Below, one piece after another: positions 8,231 through 18,614 of a stretch of DNA of 64,000 nt. A program made the translations under genes and the position numbers. Below the pieces are notes generated by a model. It saw only the letters and a list, made by a program, of their open reading frames with translations. It had not been told where the DNA came from and did not search any database. Source of the DNA: Winogradskyella psychrotolerans RS-3 (GTDB taxonomy: Bacteria > Bacteroidota > Bacteroidia > Flavobacteriales > Flavobacteriaceae); contig NZ_ATMR01000091.1 in assembly GCF_000427335.1 (NCBI RefSeq), positions 62,001 to 126,000 of the forward strand, in the 5' to 3' direction. The stretch's first letter is position 1, and each line of letters begins with the position of its first letter.

Positions 8231-9349
8231 CTAGTAATAAAGATTATTTTTAATTTCTGTCTTAATACCCAAGTGATTTGGAAAGAAACTAATTACTTTT
8301 TTTAAAGCATTTTGATTATACACAAATAAATCCGTAACGTAATACATTGGAATCATTTTTTTTACTAAAACCTCTGAACATTTTATTCTTTTCCCATCAG
8401 GATAGTTTGTCCAATATTCATTTTGAATTGTAGTCCAATTTAGATTATTAAAATCGTCTAGATTATTATAGAATTTCGTTGTTCTAGATGCTGCATTTCC
8501 ATCAGAAAAACTAACGTCATCTTCCATTAAAATATGAGGGTTTATCCTCATTAAAACAAGGTTTTCTTTAGGTCTGTTTTTACACAAATAATACAACATT
8601 GGATTTCTAGGATTGAAATATAGTGGAGCATAATCATGTAAATTCCCATTAAGTCCAACTACAACCCTATTTCTACGTTCATTCACTTGCTTGTTTGAAA
8701 TATCAACGGTCAATAGTCCTTTAGAATGTGCTAGGTTATGTGACAATATACCTTTCTCTAAAATACTATTGATATTTTCTATGTGAGCCGTATAGTATAG
8801 ACCTCCAAAAGGTATTTGTTTAATTTTTGCTTCATCTAGCTTCTCTTTTTTATTTATAATACTTCGATGTTCAATAAATAAAAGGAATTTTTCGATATCA
8901 CATTTAATATTCTCTAATAACTTTTTAAAACTATTCAATTGAGTAATTTTTGATGATGCGAAAAAATTATCAATTTTTGAAAATAAATGCTTAAGAAATC
9001 TTAAAAGATTAGATAACTTTTTTTCATAAAGCTCATCTAACAAAATAAAATCCGTTGAATTTAATTTAAGTCTTATATGCCAATATGAATTTGATTTAGA
9101 AAATTCACCAGGATTTGTAACATAAAGTGGCTTGTAAACTTTCCCTATTTTATAATCAATGTGATTGGAAATCTCACCATTACCAAATAACTTATCATAA
9201 ACAGAAATTATACTTTCTATATTACGGTAATTACGATTTTTTTCAATTTCCAATAAAAATCCATCAACTAAATTTAGTCCATCAAAAACTTCATTTAAAC
9301 AATGCACATATGTATTCTTATTAAAAGAATCTAATTGAGTTTTAATCAT
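8231..9349 (-). CDS. darT: DarT-like DNA ADP-ribosyltransferase toxin with N-terminal extension
   Basis: A 372-aa protein whose second half (about 183-372) is a DUF4433/DarT domain. It has the NAD-binding opening LYYTAHIENINSILEKGIL (184-202), the conserved HDYAPLYFNPRNPMLY (238-253), the FYNNLDDFNNLNW region and a catalytic-type glutamate in CSEVLV (Glu 326). DarT enzymes transfer ADP-ribose from NAD+ to thymidine in single-stranded DNA, blocking replication, and the macrodomain protein DarG reverses this. Residues 1-180 form an extra mostly helical domain absent from classical ~210-aa DarT; its role is unknown. The gene overlaps the preceding 231-aa gene by 8 bases, and darG lies one gene upstream. 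Family assignment is strong, exact substrate inferred. Confidence 0.82.
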   Translation of the reverse strand: MIKTQLDSFNKNTYVHCLNEVFDGLNLVDGFLLEIEKNRNYRNIESIISVYDKLFGNGEISNHIDYKIGKVYKPLYVTNPGEFSKSNSYWHIRLKLNSTDFILLDELYEKKLSNLLRFLKHLFSKIDNFFASSKITQLNSFKKLLENIKCDIEKFLLFIEHRSIINKKEKLDEAKIKQIPFGGLYYTAHIENINSILEKGILSHNLAHSKGLLTVDISNKQVNERRNRVVVGLNGNLHDYAPLYFNPRNPMLYYLCKNRPKENLVLMRINPHILMEDDVSFSDGNAASRTTKFYNNLDDFNNLNWTTIQNEYWTNYPDGKRIKCSEVLVKKMIPMYYVTDLFVYNQNALKKVISFFPNHLGIKTEIKNNLYY

Positions 9350-10037
9350 AGTAAACTATTTTCAATTTACGATTTGGCATTTCTAACATAAATGAATCTA
9401 TCTCATTAAAATCATCAAAACTTACAGTAAACAAGTAATCTGGGTCAAAGCCAACATAAGATTTTTTATATTCAGAACCCGATTTAAAAGCTGCTTTTTT
9501 AGGAGACAAAGATGGAGCTATACTAACTAATATATTATTTTCATTATCAAAGGTTATGTTTATTACTCTATCAACTTCACTTTCTGAAGTTAGAACCCCA
9601 TCCTCAAACCTTTCATGCCTAATAGATGAAAATACCTTAATACTTTTAGCGGAGTATTCATTTATTTCTTTTCCATGATTAGACCTGAAATAATCTGCTA
9701 AGAAATCCCACATTCCATCCCAATCTAGATTATTAGGAATTCCAATTAGAGCAGCCGTAGCATTTTTTATACCATAATAGTCTGGGAATAACTCCATAGC
9801 AGCTTCTGTAAATGCTCTTATTAAATCAGGAAGATTCATTTCATTATTAACCAATTCTTTTAACAAATCATCTAAGTTAGCTTCTGGATTAGGTTTTTTT
9901 CTTCTATTCTTTAATACTATTAAGCATACATTATTTATTACTTCTGCATCAATGTCTTCATTCGTAAGATTACCTCTATAGGAATGGAGATTTGAAATGG
10001 AATCTGTTAATATATTTTTTGCTTCTGATTTATTCAT
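9342..10037 (-). CDS. Orphan protein between darG and darT (231 aa)
   Basis: A soluble 231-aa protein with no recognised domain. The N-terminal ~100 residues are helical (EANLDDLLKELVNNEMNLPDL). A short YGIKNATAALIGIPNN segment leads to a central part and a beta-rich C-terminal half. It overlaps darG by 8 bases and darT by 8 bases, so it is locked into the same transcription and translation unit. Classical darTG is a two-gene unit, so this insertion is unusual. It could be a third subunit, sensor or second antitoxin; these are inferences from position only. Confidence 0.7.
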   Translation of the reverse strand: MNKSEAKNILTDSISNLHSYRGNLTNEDIDAEVINNVCLIVLKNRRKKPNPEANLDDLLKELVNNEMNLPDLIRAFTEAAMELFPDYYGIKNATAALIGIPNNLDWDGMWDFLADYFRSNHGKEINEYSAKSIKVFSSIRHERFEDGVLTSESEVDRVINITFDNENNILVSIAPSLSPKKAAFKSGSEYKKSYVGFDPDYLFTVSFDDFNEIDSFMLEMPNRKLKIVYYD

Positions 10038-10722
10038 TTTTAAAAAGGGTAATCTGAATTTTATTTACATTTTCATTAGACGCATAACTATAACATTTTT
10101 GTATTCCTTTTTCACCTATTCCTCGAAGTTGATGCAAACCAACCATATTATTGATTTTATCTGATTTAATTGCAGACATGATTGTCTCTATTTGTTTGGT
10201 TGGAATACCTATTATTTTCTTCAATTCACTGATATCTTGATTTAAAAAAGCTAATTTTAGATTAGGAAAAATATCATCTGGTAAATTAGGTACGTAAGAA
10301 TAAATCTCTACTGGAATTTCAGCTTGTGATAAATATTTTTTCATAACGTTTAGTGAATCTTCTTCTGATAAACCGCCATTTTGAGCTCCAAGCATAGGAA
10401 AGGCTATTGATTTTATACCCTTTTCTTCATAAGTGTCTAAGAACTTTTCCAATCCTTTTTCTAAATATTCTAGTTTAGAAGGAAACTTCCAATGGTTTTT
10501 AGTAGGAAAATTTAATACCCATCTATTAGATGATTTATAAAGATAGAGTTGACCTATACTTAATTTATTCTGGTGACAGATTGAAATGTATTTTTCATTC
10601 ATTTTTGGAAATCGATATTTACACTCTAATGCTAACCCAGCACCCATTACACCATAACAATTAACCGTGTTAACTATAGTCTGACAATTAGAATTAAAAA
10701 TATTTCCTTTTATTATTTTCAT
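10030..10722 (-). CDS. darG: DarG-like macrodomain antitoxin
   Basis: A 230-aa protein. The N-terminal macrodomain (about 1-145) carries the DarG-type ADP-ribose binding motifs TIVNTVNCYGVMGAGLALE (15-33), LNFPTKNHWK and AFPMLGAQNGGL. Proteins of this class remove ADP-ribose from DNA thymidine and so neutralise DarT. The C-terminal ~80 residues are helical and include LRGIGEKGIQKCY, which resembles a helix-hairpin-helix; in known DarG the C-terminal part blocks DarT directly. It is shorter than classical ~350-aa DarG. Only two bases separate it from the upstream 360-aa gene, and darT follows after one interposed gene. Confidence 0.82.
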   Translation of the reverse strand: MKIIKGNIFNSNCQTIVNTVNCYGVMGAGLALECKYRFPKMNEKYISICHQNKLSIGQLYLYKSSNRWVLNFPTKNHWKFPSKLEYLEKGLEKFLDTYEEKGIKSIAFPMLGAQNGGLSEEDSLNVMKKYLSQAEIPVEIYSYVPNLPDDIFPNLKLAFLNQDISELKKIIGIPTKQIETIMSAIKSDKINNMVGLHQLRGIGEKGIQKCYSYASNENVNKIQITLFKNE

Positions 10723-10724
10723 AA

Positions 10725-11807
10725 TTAAAAATCAATATCAAATTCCATTAAAACTTTATTCACAAGATATTCATATAGTTTCTTGTGATATTTAATTCCA
10801 GATTCCTTAATTTCTTGTTTTGTTTTTAATGGTAAGAAGAAATCATCATTAACCATTTCGTCCAATTGAACTTTTCTTTCATTAAAATAATCAACTCTCA
10901 TATAAATAATAGGATTATCGTCAATATCAGATATTTCCATCTTATAAATTGCATCTCTAGCCTTTATATCTTGCATTCCAGAAAACATCGAAAGCATACT
11001 AGAACCATTTCCTTCTAAAATTGACATCACCGTGTATTTCAATGCATCTAATCCCATTTGAAGCACCATTAATCTAAACATAATTAAGTTTGCATTGGTA
11101 GGGCTGATACTGTGAGCTTTTGAAAGAAACAAATATCCTAAACTAGATATCATTTGTAAGTTATCAATATCGTCAGTTATTTTTTGGTCAAGCATAAATA
11201 AATATGCTCTCCCTAAAGATTCAAAATCATTAACCTCCTTTAAACTTTCTGGTGAACGTTTTACATTTAAAAATAATTGCACTAAATATTCCCTAGACTC
11301 ACTAAACATTTGTTGGTCATATAAGTCAACAATCTTTTTTGATAAAACATCTAATTTACTAATGTTTGAATTATCTACTTTTGAGATAGATGCATTTTCA
11401 TCAACATAGAATTCAACCAAAGTATTAGGATTGTGAATAGTATAAGTTACTTTAACTAATTTACCATTCTTATAGAATAATGAAGATACATCTGGTTTAT
11501 TATATTCAGCTAAACCTGATGTGTTGAATATATCATTACTCCACATTATTCTATTTCCACTTGTTGAAATTTGACCAAATGAAAATCTTTTAATAATGTG
11601 ATGGTTTATCTTTTCATCATTTATGTAAACCACAAGATTTCCTTCAACTATTTTAGCATTTATTTCAGATTTTGATTCACCAGAATGAATACATTTTCCA
11701 CCTTGCCAAACTTCAAATCTTTTATAATTGAATTGAAATGAATTACGTTCTATTCGTCCAGATGTCTCTCCAAAATTAACTGGGAATTGGTCAAAATTTT
11801 CATCCAT
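10725..11807 (-). CDS. Orphan protein upstream of darG (360 aa)
   Basis: A soluble 360-aa protein without a recognised family. The N-terminal ~130 residues are beta-rich (FEVWQGGKCIHSGE; KLVKVTYTIHNPNTLVEFYV). The rest is helical with TPR-like pairs (LGRAYLFMLDQKI; SSLGYLFLSKAHSISPTNANL). It lies 61 bases after the type III Res gene and 2 bases before darG, so it bridges the restriction part and the DarTG part of the run. No catalytic motif is visible. It might be a regulator or target-sensing subunit; this is position-based inference. Confidence 0.7.
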   Translation of the reverse strand: MDENFDQFPVNFGETSGRIERNSFQFNYKRFEVWQGGKCIHSGESKSEINAKIVEGNLVVYINDEKINHHIIKRFSFGQISTSGNRIMWSNDIFNTSGLAEYNKPDVSSLFYKNGKLVKVTYTIHNPNTLVEFYVDENASISKVDNSNISKLDVLSKKIVDLYDQQMFSESREYLVQLFLNVKRSPESLKEVNDFESLGRAYLFMLDQKITDDIDNLQMISSLGYLFLSKAHSISPTNANLIMFRLMVLQMGLDALKYTVMSILEGNGSSMLSMFSGMQDIKARDAIYKMEISDIDDNPIIYMRVDYFNERKVQLDEMVNDDFFLPLKTKQEIKESGIKYHKKLYEYLVNKVLMEFDIDF

Positions 11808-11868
11808 AATAATTATTAATATTTGTTTTTATAAAAGTGTTAATTATCAAATCTCATATGTTATTTAA

Positions 11869-14800
11869 TTACCTCATCAAAGCATGATTAGTCACATCCT
11901 CCATACTTTCTGCTACAATCATTTCACTACCAATTTCTTTGAAGTGCTTAATTCCACATTTTATTTTGGCTTGTTCTTTTGGTCTTAAATCGCCAAACAA
12001 CGTTGTTCCTTTAGATTCTACTACAAAGTATAATTTTTCATCATCACCATCTGTCCAAAGTATAGCCCAATCAGGGTTATATGTTCCTAATGGTGTATCT
12101 ATTTTAAACCAATTTGGAAGTTTTGCATATACCGAAATATTATCGCTATTCTCAAAGTCGGTAGCTAGTTTAGATTCTACATTAGAATCATAAATCACAT
12201 AATCATATGGTGATTTTTTTGACTCCTTTAAGTTACTTTTCAGGTAACCAAACAACTCTTCATTCTCAAAAAGCTCTTGATTATAATACTCTGTATCACC
12301 TATTTTCTTGTATTGAATTCCATCTATGATATGTAAACGCATTTGCTCGTTAATGATTTCAATACAGCCTTCAATAAATTTTTGAGGATTGATTTTGAAG
12401 TAAGGCAATTTGTTAGTTCCTGTAAGAATCTTTACTATTGACTTACGTGTTAACTGCGTTTCATTTTGAAGATAACTCACAATGTCTGGCAATACTTCAA
12501 CTTCATCATTAACGTTTTCCGAGTAAGTTGTTGGGTCTTCACTTACTTGAAGTCCACCAATATTCATAGCTACCTTAACTCTTGTGTAATGAAGTTTTCC
12601 TCTAGTAATCTTCAATCTATCATCTAACGCTCTTATACACTCTTTAACAAGACTGTCTGAATCAAAATCTACTGCAAAAGTGGTCTTGTATTTTACACGC
12701 TCCCATAATTCTTTAAATTCAGGACTATGAAGTATGCGCTTATTTACTTTTACTCTTTCTCTATCGTCTTGGTTCTTAATCTGAAGTTTTCCAGCTGCAT
12801 CTTTTAAGTGATTTAGAATCTGCTTTTCTACATGTTCACTTTCTGTAAATTCTTCAGGTAATTCTACATTGTTTTCCTTTATAGCAATGCGTAAAAAATC
12901 TTGTACTTTTCCTCTAGTATCTATGTAACCTTTTAAGATGAGGTAATCATATAGCTGCTCAGATTTTTCTTGTCCTAAATAATTAACCTCATCACTATCA
13001 ATGCTCATAACTACATTATTGAAACTATGAGACTCTAAAATACCGAATTTAATACCTGTATCACTTTCTATCTCTTTCTGAAGATTATCTACATAAGTTG
13101 CATAAGATTCAGTTGCCATCACTGTAAGTGTGTTGGTTTCAAAGCCATAAATTCTTTCTCCTTCTTGATTTACGCACAAACGTAAACCACGACCAATTTC
13201 TTGTCTTCTTTTGTTTTCTGAATTACCAGCCTCTTTAAGTGCACAAATCTGAAAGACATTTGGATTATCCCAACCTTCTTTTAATGCAGAATGTGAGAAG
13301 ATAAAACGTAATTTAGAGTCGAAACTTAATAGTTTCTCTTTATCACGCATGATGAGGTTATACGTGTCTTCATCTGCATTTACAGAACCTGAAGTATCTT
13401 TATAGTATTCATATTTTTCTTTTTATTACTGGCTTTACTCTTTTTATCAATAGAAAAATAACCATTATGTACTTCTGAAGCGTTGACCTCAACATCCTTC
13501 ATTTCACCAAATAGGCTAGCGTATTTGGTTTTCTTGATTAGTTTTTTGTATTCCTTTTCAAAGATTTTAGCGTAATCCCCTAAAGATGGATTTCCATCTT
13601 CATCATAAACTCTGTATTTACCAACTGAGTCTATAAAAAATAAACTTAGAACTTTGATTCCTTGCGGATTTAAAACCAATTCTTTGTCTAGATGTGCTTC
13701 AATGGTTTTATTAATAAGGGCTGTTTTAATTTGCTTATCATCGACACTTCCAATTACTTCACCTACTTTGAGTTCTTCATTTCGACTTGTAAAATCTATA
13801 TACTCATTTTGAACATAAATATCTTTAATAATATAACCTTCATACTCAATACGTCCTGTAAGCTCTTCTAAATCTTGGTTTTGTTTTACCCATTTTTTAA
13901 CACGCTTAATCTTACCATTTTGTAAAACATCAACCTCAACACGTGCATCAATATTGCCACCTTTAGAACGTACATCTAATAAGCTTATATAAGCTTGATT
14001 GTTCATTCCTTCTGTCTGGATTGAACCAATTTCTATTTGCTTCACCAACTTCTTTTCATAGGCATCTACGGCATCCAGCTTATACATCATATTTATTTTC
14101 TCATCCTTTTTATGAGTTGCTGAATAACGAAGTATTGCTAATGGATTTAATCCTTGAACTGCTTTCTTAGCAAGCGGTGTACTCATAGTACTTTGAGGCT
14201 CATCAATAAAAACAATTGGATTAGTGTTTTTGATGAGGTCTAATGGTTTGTATCCTAATTTATCGTTGTAACGATGTATAATATTCGCTTTCTTTTTAGC
14301 ATCATCTGGATTCTCAAAACTTTTACGAAATGCATCGATATTAATTACCATAATAGATAAACCATCATTGGTAGAAAAATCTCTAACCTCGTTTAGCTTA
14401 CTACTATCATAAATAAAATAATTATAATTAATATTATCATATAACTCCTTAAAGTGGTCTTCTGTTATTTGAAGTGATTTGTAAACACCTTCTTTAATTG
14501 GTATAGAAGGAACTACGATGATATGTTTTGAAAAACCATATTGTCTATACATCTCCATAATAGAACGTAAATACACATAGGTCTTACCAGTACCTGTCTC
14601 CATTTCTATAGTAAAATCTAAATGATTTCTATCTACGTCACTTCGGTTACTTGGTTTTAAACCATTGGCTAATTGAAGATTTTGAACATTCTCAATAATA
14701 TTCCCTTCTGTTAATGTTAAACGGTTACCATAACCAATTTCATTAAAGGCTATATTTTGTTGTTTAACTAAGAATTCTGGTGAGTATACAGTAAAGTTAG

Positions 14801-14891
14801 CCTCACATATCTCTTGACCTTGAAATATGTTTGTAATCGCTTTTATAGCATCTCCTTGATATTCTAAACTACTGTCAAATTGTATTTTCAT
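11869..14891 (-). pseudogene. res: Type III restriction Res subunit, single frameshift
   Basis: Two abutting frames (14891-13380 and 13350-11869) read as one ~1000-aa Res protein. The first holds helicase motif I ETGTGKT (residues 98-104), motif II DEPQ (230-233) and motif III SAT (257-259). The second holds the rest of the helicase (FSHSALKEGWDNPNVF, QEIGRGLRL) and a C-terminal PD-(D/E)xK-type nuclease (YNPDWAILW ... FVVESKG). The two join in register if one A is added to the run at 13414-13424 (minus-strand A5-G-A5), restoring YEYYKDTSGSVNADEDTYN across the break. Res needs the Mod protein encoded upstream for target recognition. As written the nuclease half is out of frame; sequence error is a real alternative. 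Confidence 0.88.
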
Positions 14892-14943
14892 CTTTCTTAT
14901 TATCCTTACAACTCTATAAGTTGTTTTATAGTAACTTTCAATA

Positions 14944-15214
14944 TTGCTTATTTAAGTTCTTTTCTTGCTTAAGGTTTATAACACACTGTATATATTGCTA
15001 TTATAAGTTACTTTACAACCTTGCTTAAGTCCATCTAAATATTTCTTATGTTCTTTATTACTTTTAACTTTATTACTTTCTAATTCAGTTTAAGAACTTC
15101 TTATAGCAGAACTTTTAACCTTGCTTATTCAAGTGGGTTTCTTGCTTAATGTCTCAAAACCCTTATAAAACAAGTAATGTTATCTTTATATTTAACCTTG
15201 CTTATTATCGCTTA
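14944..15214. repeat. Cluster of TTGCTTA heptamers in 320-bp gap
   Basis: The 14892-15211 gap has no gene that I can support. It contains six exact TTGCTTA motifs (14944, 14965, 15021, 15121, 15142, 15198) and a TCGCTTA variant at 15208, most preceded by C or CC and followed by A or T. On the transcribed strand they read TAAGCAA(GG). Spacing is irregular (21, 56, 100, 21, 56), with the 21-56 step occurring twice. Possible roles are operator sites, RNA processing signals or a promoter for res; none is established. Confidence 0.6.
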
Positions 15215-16675
15215 ACCTTTCTTAAAACAATACAAAGCATTCTTATCACGTTGTTTATTACTATTCCTTATTAGAATACTATCTTCTATAAATCCATTTA
15301 AATATCCTCGAATTGTATTTTCATTAATTCCTGTATAAGTAGATAAATCTGCTACAGTTCCTTTTTGATTTAGAAATAAATAATTAAAAATTTTAATTTG
15401 AGTATCATTATAAGTCTTCCAATTAGTTCCCATCTTTTCCATTACAGCATCATCAATAGTTTTAGAATGTTCACTAATCTTATTTCTAAGTGTTAGATAC
15501 ACATTTCTATTAGCCTCTCTATATTCAGGAACAGATAGCATTGATTTTTCCATAGATTCATAAATACGAGAAACACCTTCATTTAATTGACGTACATAGC
15601 CCATATCCTCTAATACTCTTGCTACTCTAGGGTTTCTAGCATAACGTTCTGTTTTTATATTCTTAATCGTAACTTGTGCTGGTAGAGGCCCACTATTCGA
15701 AATTTCAAGTCTATCATCAAAATGCTTAATGTAAATAGAGCTGCCCTGTAAATTATAAGACCGATGACAAAGCGCATTTACAACACCTTCTAACCAAGCT
15801 TCTTCAGGATACTCAGGGACTTTTTTGAATTTACCTTCTTCTAAATCTAAAAAATGGTAATCTCTAAAAGACGCTTTTAAGAATGTTTTTAGTTCATCTA
15901 TAAGTTTAGGTATGTTATTTTCAAAACGCTCATCTTTTATTACATTATGTTCTGTACCAGACAATGCTTCTTTACCATCATATCGAATGTAGCGTACAGA
16001 AGCAGATGGAATATATTTTTCTGGGTCTTTAGAAAACAATAAAACAGCAGAATGTTTTAGTGAAAATGCTTCTTCTTTCTTTTTAGCTAAATAGCGTTTA
16101 CATAGTAAGTCTAAAGCATTTCCTTTATAGTTAAGTTTTTCTTTGTATTCCTCTAATAAGCTGAGGTCTATATCTTCTAATTCAAAATCTCCAACAAGTT
16201 CTTCTTCGAACTTACGAATTGCCTTATCATATTCTAGCTTTTTAACACCGTCTCTGTCTAGTTTACGATTGGTGTCTTGCATTCTTAAGTAGACCTGTTC
16301 ATTATCTTTTCTTGCAAAGAGACGTTCAAAATCTGATTCTACATGATAGAGAAAAATAAGTTTACCATTTACATATACTTCTTCTAATTCTATATTACAT
16401 GCTGGATGAATAAAATCAAAACATAATGAACGGTATTTATTTAACTCGTCTTCTGTAAGCGTTGCTAAATCTTGTATATCTCCAGCATCAGTGACTCCAA
16501 AAACTAATACACCACCATCTGCATTAAGCATTCCAATAAGTTCTTCAGCAATTTTAGTAGGTTTAGTATCCTTTTCTCCTAGTCCTTTACGCTCAAAATA
16601 TTGGTTTTCACGTTGCGTACGTAAATACACCTCAGTGATTTTAGTATTTGTGGTAGATATAAATAATGTACTCAT
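15212..16675 (-). CDS. AlbA_2/Schlafen-like DNA-binding and ATPase-like protein
   Basis: A 487-aa protein with an N-terminal AlbA_2 (Schlafen-type) domain (ENQYFERKG ... IAEELIGMLNADGGVLVFGV, about residues 23-62). The middle part carries the RecG-like/HATPase_c_4 hallmark VVNALCHRSYN ... RLEISNSGPLP, and a C-terminal winged helix (about 420-487) includes GTVADLSTYTGINENTIRGY. Members bind nucleic acid and are often regulators or nuclease-like defence proteins. It starts 3 bases after mod and is followed by the repeat-rich gap before res, an uncommon insertion in a type III restriction operon. Family is confident; role in this locus is inferred. Confidence 0.85.
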   Translation of the reverse strand: MSTLFISTTNTKITEVYLRTQRENQYFERKGLGEKDTKPTKIAEELIGMLNADGGVLVFGVTDAGDIQDLATLTEDELNKYRSLCFDFIHPACNIELEEVYVNGKLIFLYHVESDFERLFARKDNEQVYLRMQDTNRKLDRDGVKKLEYDKAIRKFEEELVGDFELEDIDLSLLEEYKEKLNYKGNALDLLCKRYLAKKKEEAFSLKHSAVLLFSKDPEKYIPSASVRYIRYDGKEALSGTEHNVIKDERFENNIPKLIDELKTFLKASFRDYHFLDLEEGKFKKVPEYPEEAWLEGVVNALCHRSYNLQGSSIYIKHFDDRLEISNSGPLPAQVTIKNIKTERYARNPRVARVLEDMGYVRQLNEGVSRIYESMEKSMLSVPEYREANRNVYLTLRNKISEHSKTIDDAVMEKMGTNWKTYNDTQIKIFNYLFLNQKGTVADLSTYTGINENTIRGYLNGFIEDSILIRNSNKQRDKNALYCFKKG

Positions 16676-16678
16676 AGC

Positions 16679-18589
16679 TTATATACTTTTTATTTCTGTA
16701 ATACCAAAACGTTTTAATGTTTGTACACTATTGGTTTTCTCAACATCTGTAAAACCAGAATCTTTAAAAACCACTCTACAAATTTCTGGTTGTAACTCTT
16801 CTTTCCATTTGCCGATACCTTCTGCAACTTTGTTTGTAATGTTATCTGCTAAACAAATAAATAAAGCTCCAAAACCTACACTAAAAACAGTTTTACCTTC
16901 AATATTCTTTTCTTCAATAGGTAAGGTAAGGTCTAAGCCATACTTCAATAATATCTCGTATAATACATCGTGCTCTGTACGGTCTGTTTTAATGTTGTCT
17001 TGTGCATCAAAAAGGCTTTCATCTAAAGTGTCTGGATTTCCATCCCAACCTTTTATATTACTAGTATCTAGTTTAAATACTTTGAAGCCCAAATCTAGAT
17101 TTTTTGCTTTTTCAGGGTTTTCTTCTACTATTTTTTTTGCTGCTCTTCGGATTCGTTCTTTCCCTATTTCATCAATAGTTTTAAAACCAGATTTGAAAGC
17201 CTCAGATTTTTCATCAGTATATTCAGGTAGTTGAACCATTACATATTTACGATTACCACTATCTTCAAGATTTAATTGTATCGTCGCATGGGCAGTTGTA
17301 GCAGACCCTGAAAAGAAATCTAAAATTAAATCATCTTTTGATGATATAATTTTCAATATGTCTTTAACAGCGTGAATAGATTTTGGATAAGAAAAAACAT
17401 TTGAACCAAAAAGTTCCTTTATGATATTGGTACCATAAAATTCTGATTGATATTTTTTTTCAATCCATAAGTTCTTTAAGACTTCTTGCTCATAATACTT
17501 GTGTTGAATAGTGATTTCACCATCCTTAGTTTGAACTCTAATCATTTTTTTTGAATTCAACTCTTCGAATGTATCTTTGATATTCTTCCACGAAAATTCT
17601 CCATTTCTATTTTCTGGTAAAGTCTTTATAGCATTTGGAAATGAGCTTGAAGAAATGTGTTCACCATTTTCACTAACATATATGGGATACCAATTGTTTG
17701 GTCTATTCTTTCTTGACCATGATGTTCTAGCTCTTATATAACTCTCCCACCTATATTTACCCAAATTATCTCTTTCGCTAAATGTTGATAACACATCTTC
17801 GGATATTGCTACTTTATTGAAAGCAGCATTTGATTTGTTTTTTGAATAAATCAACATGTATTCAATGTTTTCAGAAAAAAATTCAGCTTGATTTCTACCT
17901 TTTGGATTATGTTGAATTGTAACGTTAACTATTCTGTTATCTTCACCAAAAATTTCATCACATATTTTAATTAAATTATGTAATTCAAAATGGTCAATCG
18001 TTAATACAATAAAACCATTATCTGTTAATAGGTTTCTAGATAATCTTATTCTCGAATACATGAGAGTTAACCAGTCACTGTGATATCTCCCTTGAGTGTC
18101 AGGATTCGTAGAAAGTAATTGGTCATTTTTTGTCTGATTTGTATAATCCAGATATGATTTTAAACTATCAGAAAAATCATTTTTGTATAATATATCTTTA
18201 CCAGTGTTATATGGTGGGTCTATGTAAATCATTTTTACTTTACCAGCATAACTTTTTTGCAAGAGCTTAAGAACTTCAAGGTTGTCACCTTCTATGTATA
18301 AATTTTGGGTGGTGTCCCAATCTACACTTTCTTCAGGTGCTGGTCGAAGCGTTCCTGTACTTGGTTTTTGTGCCTCACGTCTTGCATTAGCTTTTCCAGC
18401 CCAAGTAAAACGGTAATATTCTTCACCTTCTTCTAACTCATTACCCAACACTTCTTGTAACACCTTAAAATCTATTTTACCTTCGGTTACAATCTCAGGA
18501 AATAAGGCTTTAAGTTTATCAATATTGGTTTCTACTATGTTTTCGCTTTGGCTGAGGTTGTCGCCTTTGTTTATTTGTTCTATGCTCAT
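16679..18589 (-). CDS. mod: Type III restriction Mod DNA methyltransferase
   Basis: A 636-aa N6-adenine-type methyltransferase of the beta class. The catalytic motif IV DPPYNTG is at 124-130 and the SAM-binding motif I DFFSGSATT at 424-432, so motif IV precedes motif I as in Mod proteins. The region between them (about 200-400) is the probable target-recognition domain. Mod makes the modification and gives Res its specificity. Motif I has SGSATT where many relatives have AGSGTT, a mild variant that should remain active. It sits 25 bases after the second DUF262 gene and 3 bases before the AlbA_2 gene, and is separated from res by that gene and a gap, whereas mod-res are usually adjacent. Confidence 0.9.
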   Translation of the reverse strand: MSIEQINKGDNLSQSENIVETNIDKLKALFPEIVTEGKIDFKVLQEVLGNELEEGEEYYRFTWAGKANARREAQKPSTGTLRPAPEESVDWDTTQNLYIEGDNLEVLKLLQKSYAGKVKMIYIDPPYNTGKDILYKNDFSDSLKSYLDYTNQTKNDQLLSTNPDTQGRYHSDWLTLMYSRIRLSRNLLTDNGFIVLTIDHFELHNLIKICDEIFGEDNRIVNVTIQHNPKGRNQAEFFSENIEYMLIYSKNKSNAAFNKVAISEDVLSTFSERDNLGKYRWESYIRARTSWSRKNRPNNWYPIYVSENGEHISSSSFPNAIKTLPENRNGEFSWKNIKDTFEELNSKKMIRVQTKDGEITIQHKYYEQEVLKNLWIEKKYQSEFYGTNIIKELFGSNVFSYPKSIHAVKDILKIISSKDDLILDFFSGSATTAHATIQLNLEDSGNRKYVMVQLPEYTDEKSEAFKSGFKTIDEIGKERIRRAAKKIVEENPEKAKNLDLGFKVFKLDTSNIKGWDGNPDTLDESLFDAQDNIKTDRTEHDVLYEILLKYGLDLTLPIEEKNIEGKTVFSVGFGALFICLADNITNKVAEGIGKWKEELQPEICRVVFKDSGFTDVEKTNSVQTLKRFGITEIKSI

Positions 18590-18614
18590 ATCTGGTATGC
18601 TGTGCTTTCGTTTA

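Noticed and set aside
13133..14891. Res as two separate working proteins
   Set aside because: The helicase domain is split between the two frames and a single-base correction rejoins them, so two independent genes are unlikely.
14944..15214. CRISPR array
   Set aside because: The repeats are only 7-9 bases, spacing is irregular and no cas genes are near.
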